From: PLA3 sp964592235
GTDB lineage: Bacteria > Planctomycetota > Phycisphaerae > UBA1845 > UTPLA1
Length of the DNA stretch: 64,000 nt
NCBI GenBank assembly: GCA_964592235.1
Contig: CAZQCF010000009.1
Span: forward strand, 65,287 to 129,286
Reading direction: 5' to 3'
Part shown: positions 63,131 through 64,000 of the stretch, one piece after another
Layout: the number at the start of each line of letters is the position of its first letter
Numbering within the stretch: position 1 is the first letter of the stretch
Made by a program: the position numbers and the translations under genes
The notes under the pieces: model-generated
Database searches by the model: none
Told to the model about the DNA's origin: nothing
What the model saw: only the letters and a program-made list of their open reading frames with translations

Positions 63131-63943
63131 ATGGATCCGCAAGCATTGAAGATCGGCGAGCTGTCCTTCCGCTCGCGGTTGTTCGTCGGCACGGGCAAGT
63201 ACGCGACGTACGAACTGATGCGCGAATGCCTCGCCGCCAGCGGTTGTGAGGTCGTCACCGTCGCCGTGCGCCGCGAGCGGCTGTTCGACGCGCAGAACCG
63301 CAGCCTGCTTGATTTCATCGACACGAAGAAGTATACGATCCTGCCGAATACGGCCGGCTGTTTCACGGCGGACGATGCCATTCGGGTGGCGCGACTGGGC
63401 CGCGAACTGCTTGAACAGATCAACAACCCCGGCGCGAACTGGGTGAAGGTCGAAGTGCTGCACGACAAGAAGACGCTCCTGCCCGACCCGCTCGGCACGC
63501 TCGAAGCCACGCGCGAGCTGCTCAAGGACGGCTTCAAGGTGATGGTCTACACCAGTGACGATGTCGCCGCGGCGTGTCGACTCAAGGAGGCCGGCGCCAC
63601 CAGCGTCATGCCCGCCGGCAGCCCGATCGGCAGCGGCCAGGGGATCCTCAACCCCAACAACATCCGCATCATCCTGGAAATGCTCAAGGACGGCGACCCG
63701 GAATACCCCGTCATCGTCGATGCCGGCGTCGGAACTGCCAGCGATGTGTCGCTGGCCATGGAACTCGGCGCCGACGGCGTGCTGCTCAACACCGGCATCG
63801 CCTCGGCGAAAGACCCCGTCGCCATGGCCGTCGCCATGAAACACGCCATGACCGCGGGGTACTTCGCCGCCCGCGCCGGCCGTATCCCGCGCAAGCTTTA
63901 CGCCAGCGCGAGCTCGCCTGTCGAGGGAACGATCGTCTATTAG
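63131..63943 (+). CDS. thiG: Thiazole synthase ThiG
   Basis: 270 residues, full length. LFVGTGKYATYELM, the Schiff-base Lys106 (GANWVKVEVL), phosphate-loop PAGSPIGSGQGI and VDAGVGTASDVSLAMELGADGVLLNTGI are all present. It condenses 1-deoxyxylulose 5-phosphate, ThiS-thiocarboxylate and dehydroglycine into thiazole phosphate. No other thiamine gene is in the window, and no THI-box was recognised upstream of thiS. Confidence 0.96.
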   Translation: MDPQALKIGELSFRSRLFVGTGKYATYELMRECLAASGCEVVTVAVRRERLFDAQNRSLLDFIDTKKYTILPNTAGCFTADDAIRVARLGRELLEQINNPGANWVKVEVLHDKKTLLPDPLGTLEATRELLKDGFKVMVYTSDDVAAACRLKEAGATSVMPAGSPIGSGQGILNPNNIRIILEMLKDGDPEYPVIVDAGVGTASDVSLAMELGADGVLLNTGIASAKDPVAMAVAMKHAMTAGYFAARAGRIPRKLYASASSPVEGTIVY

Positions 63944-64000
63944 CAGTGGCTAGTGGTCAGTGGGCAGTGGGTAGTACCAGTTTCACCACTCCTCTCCCCC

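Noticed and set aside
1..64000. tRNA and rRNA genes
   Set aside because: No cloverleaf or rRNA sequence was recognised by eye in any spacer; a covariance-model scan would be needed to exclude them.

Overview
The window looks like chromosomal DNA of a planctomycete, probably of the Phycisphaerae or a related lineage. It is GC-rich with strongly GC-biased third codon positions, which is why so many long antisense ORFs are spurious. It encodes secreted proteins ending in dockerin-like calcium-binding repeats, a PEP-CTERM protein, many small lipoproteins and Gly-rich or repeat surface proteins. Its intergenic spaces hold several families of short palindromic repeats. A 100-N assembly gap at 50149-50248 shows it comes from a draft or metagenome scaffold. 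No rRNA, tRNA or CRISPR array was recognised.

Layout. 1-9.8 kb: tail of a NADAR protein, a tandem pterin synthase (PTPS) protein, a HEAT-repeat protein with a small membrane partner, pyrD, an RluB-type pseudouridine synthase, a small lipoprotein, pterin-4a-carbinolamine dehydratase, queA (no ordinary start codon) and a stand-alone Clp N-domain protein. 9.8-25.5 kb: envelope and secreted proteins (C-terminal beta-propeller lipoprotein, phosphodiesterase-like enzyme, polytopic glycosyltransferase-like protein, transglutaminase-like protein plus SDR epimerase, large dockerin-bearing serine protease) and an ABC-ATPase/acetyltransferase fusion. 25.5-31.5 kb: an accessory region with an orphan Mrr endonuclease, about 1 kb of repeats with a broken S24-repressor copy, an SGNH-like protein, a Gly-rich lipoprotein and the intact XRE-S24 repressor. 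31.6-35.4 kb: a same-strand cluster of a TrkH-like transporter, a BtrH_N/C39-like lipoprotein and a membrane-anchored peroxiredoxin whose active-site codon is an in-frame TGA followed by a bSECIS-like hairpin, hence a very probable selenoprotein. 35.4-46.3 kb: RlmI-like methyltransferase, HNH endonuclease, PEP-CTERM protein, small lipoproteins, YceI, ALDH7-type dehydrogenase, a MntA-HepT toxin-antitoxin pair beside a nuclease remnant, and NADP-isocitrate dehydrogenase. 46.3-64 kb: TPR lipoprotein, carbon-nitrogen hydrolase, a repeat surface protein split by the N gap, alpha/beta hydrolase, UDP-sugar dehydrogenase, an ABC-2 exporter pair, pgi, folK-dapL (4-base overlap), another glycosyltransferase-like protein and thiS-thiG.

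The most notable system is the selenocysteine peroxiredoxin. Secondary points are the non-canonical queA start, the palindromic repeat family that includes an in-frame insertion inside a membrane-protein gene, and the eroded repressor and nuclease remnants.
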